64,000 nucleotides of DNA, taken from positions 248,001 to 312,000 of the forward strand of contig NZ_CP033107.1 in the NCBI RefSeq assembly GCF_003856975.1, read 5' to 3'. Each line of letters opens with the position of its first letter. Positions within the stretch are counted from its first letter, which is position 1. Made by a program: the position numbers and the translations under genes. The notes below the pieces were generated by a model. It worked only from the letters and a program-made list of their open reading frames with translations, was not told the DNA's origin and did not search any database. Positions 61,614 through 64,000 of this stretch are shown here, piece after piece. Source of the DNA: Plantibacter sp. PA-3-X8 (GTDB taxonomy: Bacteria > Actinomycetota > Actinomycetes > Actinomycetales > Microbacteriaceae).

Positions 61614-62029
61614 TGGACGCGGCTCTCGTCAGCGTCGTTGTCGTCGTCCGACGGGATGTGGACGTCGGAGACGGTGACGTTGACCTCGGTGACGTCCATA
61701 CCCACGACGTTCGAGATCGCGTCGGTGACGCTGCGACGGACGTCGTCCGCGACGCGCTGGAGGTCGACGGGGTACTCGGCGACGATCACGATGTCAGCGG
61801 CGACCTGCTTCTCGCCGACCTCGACCGAGACGCCCTGACCGCGGTCCTGGGCGTTGATGGCGTTGCGGATGGCGCCGATGGCGCGAGCTGCTCCGCCGCC
61901 GAGGTCGTGCACGCCGGGGACCTCGCGGGCTGCGATGCCGGCGACCTTCTGGACGACGCCGTCGGCGATGACGTTCTTGCCCGTGGAGGCGGTGGCTGCG
62001 TGGTTGGCGGTGTCGGTGGTGTTCGACAT
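61610..62029 (-). CDS. Asp23/Gls24 envelope stress response protein
   Basis: 139 residues from ATG 62029 (AAGGAG 7 nt upstream). Core: VIADGVVQKVAGIAAREVPGVHDLGGG ... VSVEVGEKQVAADIVIVAEYPVDLQRVADDVRRSVTDAISNVVGMDVTEVNVTVSDVHIP, the typical Asp23 sequence. First gene of the operon; the promoter should lie in 62030-62190. Confidence 0.9.
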   Translation of the reverse strand: MSNTTDTANHAATASTGKNVIADGVVQKVAGIAAREVPGVHDLGGGAARAIGAIRNAINAQDRGQGVSVEVGEKQVAADIVIVAEYPVDLQRVADDVRRSVTDAISNVVGMDVTEVNVTVSDVHIPSDDDNDADESRVQ

Positions 62030-62197
62030 GGTGTTGCTCCTTCGGTGGCTGGTACTGCGGTTTCGCGGTCCGGGTGTCCGGTCGCGGTGCCCGTGTTCCG
62101 GGCGACATCTATGAGACTGCGCGTCACGCCCGATCCTCACGGTCGATCTCGTTTTCGTCGCGAAGCACTCAGTTTCTGGATATTCGCGACTCGTCGA

Positions 62198-63232
62198 TCA
62201 GGCGCGGAGGGTCTGGCTCGGGCCCTCGCCGAAGCGGTTCCGGTAGGCGGAGGCGAAGCGGCCGAGGTGGACGAACCCCCACCGCTTCGCGACCTCGCCG
62301 ACCGTGGTCTCCTGCGGCGAGCTGTCGGCGAGCTCGCGCCGGGTGCGGTCGAGGCGGATGTCGCGCAGGTAAGCGGTGGGCGACATGCCGAGCTCGCGAC
62401 GGCAGTGGAGCTGCAGCGTTCTCGTGTGCAGCCCGGCCGCCTTCGCCGCGTCGGCGGGCGTGATGGGCTCCGCCGCGTGGTGGTGCAGGTATTCGACCGC
62501 GAGGCGGGTGCGCGCCATCGAGGGCTCGCGGAGCGGCTCCGGCAGGTCGACCACCGCCCACGGTGCGAGCTGCAGCAGCGCGAGGGCGAGCGGTCGCTGG
62601 GCGTTCATGCGGAGCAGCGGAGGGGCCATCTCGTCGGTGAGCACCGGGGTGGAGGCGTTCAGCGCCACGCGCCAGCGCTCGATCGCCTCGGGTGTCGGCG
62701 TCGCCTCGAGGTCGAAGGACACCGCTTGACTCGGGCCGGCGTGGATCTCGGTCGCGATGTCCTCGAGGTACGGTGCGGAGAACAGCACGGAGTTCTGCCG
62801 ATGCGGGGTGAGGTGCACCGTGTACGGCCGGTGGAACGGGAGGACGAACGGGTGTCGCGGGATCTCCATCCGTTGGCCGTCGCGACGCACGATCCAGCCG
62901 CCGCCGGTCGTGACCCACGAGACCACATAGTCGGTGAGGCCCGGGGTCTCGCCGGTGACGTGCCCGGTCATCGTCGCGGTGCGGAGCGAGACGCGGTCGT
63001 CGCCGATCGACACCCACTGGAACGAGAACGGCTCGGAACCGCGGGTGACGGTGAAGCGGCTGCCGTCGTAGGCGCGCTCGTAGTTCTGCCGGGCGACCGC
63101 CGGGTCGTCGCCGCTGACCGTGACCTTGCGGATCGGAACCGTCGACACCGAGCTACTCGTGCTGCCGAGCAGCGGGCCGGTGTCGGAGTCACTCTCCGGA
63201 TCTGATTCGGATGCGAGGAAGGAGTGTTGCAT
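62198..63232 (-). CDS. AraC-family transcriptional regulator
   Basis: 344 residues. N-terminal cupin-like ligand domain; C-terminal double HTH: ITPADAAKAAGLHTRTLQLHCRRELGMSPTAYLRDIRLDRTRRELADSSPQETTVGEVAKRWGFVHLGRFASAYRNRFGEGPSQTLR, with the WGFVHLGRFASAYR(N)RFGE second recognition region. Ligand unknown; ATG 63232. About 160 bp upstream of the envelope operon on the same strand. Confidence 0.88.
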   Translation of the reverse strand: MQHSFLASESDPESDSDTGPLLGSTSSSVSTVPIRKVTVSGDDPAVARQNYERAYDGSRFTVTRGSEPFSFQWVSIGDDRVSLRTATMTGHVTGETPGLTDYVVSWVTTGGGWIVRRDGQRMEIPRHPFVLPFHRPYTVHLTPHRQNSVLFSAPYLEDIATEIHAGPSQAVSFDLEATPTPEAIERWRVALNASTPVLTDEMAPPLLRMNAQRPLALALLQLAPWAVVDLPEPLREPSMARTRLAVEYLHHHAAEPITPADAAKAAGLHTRTLQLHCRRELGMSPTAYLRDIRLDRTRRELADSSPQETTVGEVAKRWGFVHLGRFASAYRNRFGEGPSQTLRA

Positions 63233-63554
63233 GGTCGTCCTTGTGCGAGTGGGGGTCTCTTCGTCGCGGGACGGGCCCCATGGCCCCGTCGGTTTCCCGC
63301 GTCATTGGAGAGACGGACCGAGAGGAGGGAATCTCACGGTTCACTCAGCAGTTCGTCAGACAACGCCGTACCGGATGCCTCGCCGCACGCGTTTGGGTGA
63401 AAACTCAGTAGTCGGGACCTCCTGGTGAGGAGATGAATCCGTCCCCGTCGCCCCGTCCCTGAGCCTGTCGGCGGGCAGCCGAAAGCGCCCGTTCCGTCGT
63501 CCTGAAGCTCTCCAGACGACGCAACGGACGCTCTCGGTGATGTCGCAGTGCCGC
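63233..63554. other. intergenic region with one dispersed repeat
   Basis: No gene is evident. It holds the AraC upstream region and, at about 63457-63475, a shortened copy of the dispersed repeat (TCCCTGAGCCTGTCGGCGGG) that diverges at its 3' end. Confidence 0.5.
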
Positions 63555-64000
63555 CTACGCTGCGTCCAGATACCCGTTCGGGTTGAGGACGAACTTCTGC
63601 GCAGCCCCCGCATCGAACTCGGCGTACCCGCGCGGGGCGTCCTCGAGGGTGATCGCGGTGGCGTTGACGTTCTTCGCGATGTGGACCTTGTCGTGCAGGA
63701 TCGCCATCATCAGGCCGTGGTTGTACTTCATGACCGGGCACTGACCGGTGGTGAACGACAGCGACTTCGCCCAACCGGTGCCGAGACTCAGCGACAGCGC
63801 GCCCTTCTTCGCGGCCTCGTCGATGCCGCCCGGGTCACCCGTCACATAGAGCCCGGGGATGCCGAGCGCTCCGCCGGCCGCGGTGATGTCCATGAGCGAG
63901 TTGAGTACGGTCGCCGGGGCTTCGTGACCCGCGTCGCCGCCGTGACCACGAGCCTCGAACCCGACGGCGTCGACCGCGCAGTCGACCTCCGGGACACCGA
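63555..64000 (-). CDS. fdhA: glutathione-independent formaldehyde dehydrogenase (partial, N-terminus beyond window)
   Basis: About 148 C-terminal residues of a zinc-dependent dehydrogenase, open to the window edge. EVDCAVDAVGFEARGHG, EAPATVLNSLMDITAAGGALGIPGLYVTGDPGG, GWAKSLSFTTGQCPVMKYNHGLMMAI and the end APRGYAEFDAGAAQKFVLNPNGYL match glutathione-independent formaldehyde dehydrogenase, which disproportionates or oxidises formaldehyde. The zinc ligands and nucleotide fold lie outside the window. Confidence 0.82.
   Translation of the reverse strand, partial: GVPEVDCAVDAVGFEARGHGGDAGHEAPATVLNSLMDITAAGGALGIPGLYVTGDPGGIDEAAKKGALSLSLGTGWAKSLSFTTGQCPVMKYNHGLMMAILHDKVHIAKNVNATAITLEDAPRGYAEFDAGAAQKFVLNPNGYLDAA

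Noticed and set aside
1..64000. Search for tRNA, rRNA, transposase or integrase genes
   Set aside because: None recognised by eye on either strand, so no attachment site or insertion-sequence boundary is claimed for the defence island.

Overview
The window is about 64 kb of high-GC actinobacterial chromosome. Strong G/C third positions, many GTG/TTG starts, DUF2510 'GWYxxP...YWDG' proteins, an Asp23/DUF2273/DUF6286/AmaP envelope cluster and a dispersed repeat of the form GGTCCCTGAGCCTGTCGAAGG all fit Microbacteriaceae. Plantibacter or a close relative is a guess from general knowledge, not from a search.

Layout. 0-5.3 kb: the end of an L-threonine dehydrogenase gene divergent from a LysR regulator fused to a VOC domain, then small membrane proteins. 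5.4-21.6 kb: a dense defence island. It holds a giant DUF4011-helicase-nuclease-DUF3320 (Hhe-like) protein coupled to a Swt1-type HEPN protein; a C5 cytosine methyltransferase divergent from a GHKL (MutL/MORC-like) ATPase - M78 metallopeptidase - two-TM protein operon; a broken second methyltransferase beside a Vsr endonuclease; a MazG-like pyrophosphohydrolase coupled to a GIY-YIG/DUF2075 helicase; and a single-chain GmrSD-like DUF262/DUF1524 protein. Much of 12-21.6 kb is visibly more AT-rich than the flanks, which suggests acquisition. 21.9-25.2 kb: MarR, metallo-hydrolase, SnoaL-like and MmpS-like genes. 25.4-27.6 kb: a second small AT-richer patch with an ApeA-like HEPN protein.

28-45 kb is mostly chromosomal housekeeping and accessory genes: MmpS paralogue, OsmC, TetR with a very clear operator-promoter region, ketopantoate-reductase-like protein, AlkC-like glycosylase, F420-type reductase, prolyl aminopeptidase, lipoproteins, methionine aminopeptidase and an Eis-like acetyltransferase. 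A third defence candidate, an OLD/PARIS-like AAA ATPase plus Toprim-like protein, sits at 37.9-39.7 kb.

45-57.5 kb is an amine/omega-amino-acid catabolism cluster: cupin, Lrp, aldehyde dehydrogenase, APC permease, FAD amine oxidase, succinate-semialdehyde dehydrogenase, PucR regulator, class III aminotransferase and methylmalonate-semialdehyde dehydrogenase. Together they would import amines, oxidise or transaminate them, and feed succinate and acyl-CoA into central metabolism. 58-62 kb is the envelope-stress (Asp23/Gls24) operon, and the window ends with an AraC regulator and the C-terminal part of a glutathione-independent formaldehyde dehydrogenase.

Two repeat families sit mainly at gene ends. 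One occurs singly, as a five-copy array (36.6 kb) or as inverted pairs that form hairpins. The other is a long perfect hairpin (58.0 kb) that even supplies both stop codons of a convergent gene pair. No rRNA, tRNA, CRISPR array or intact insertion sequence was recognised.
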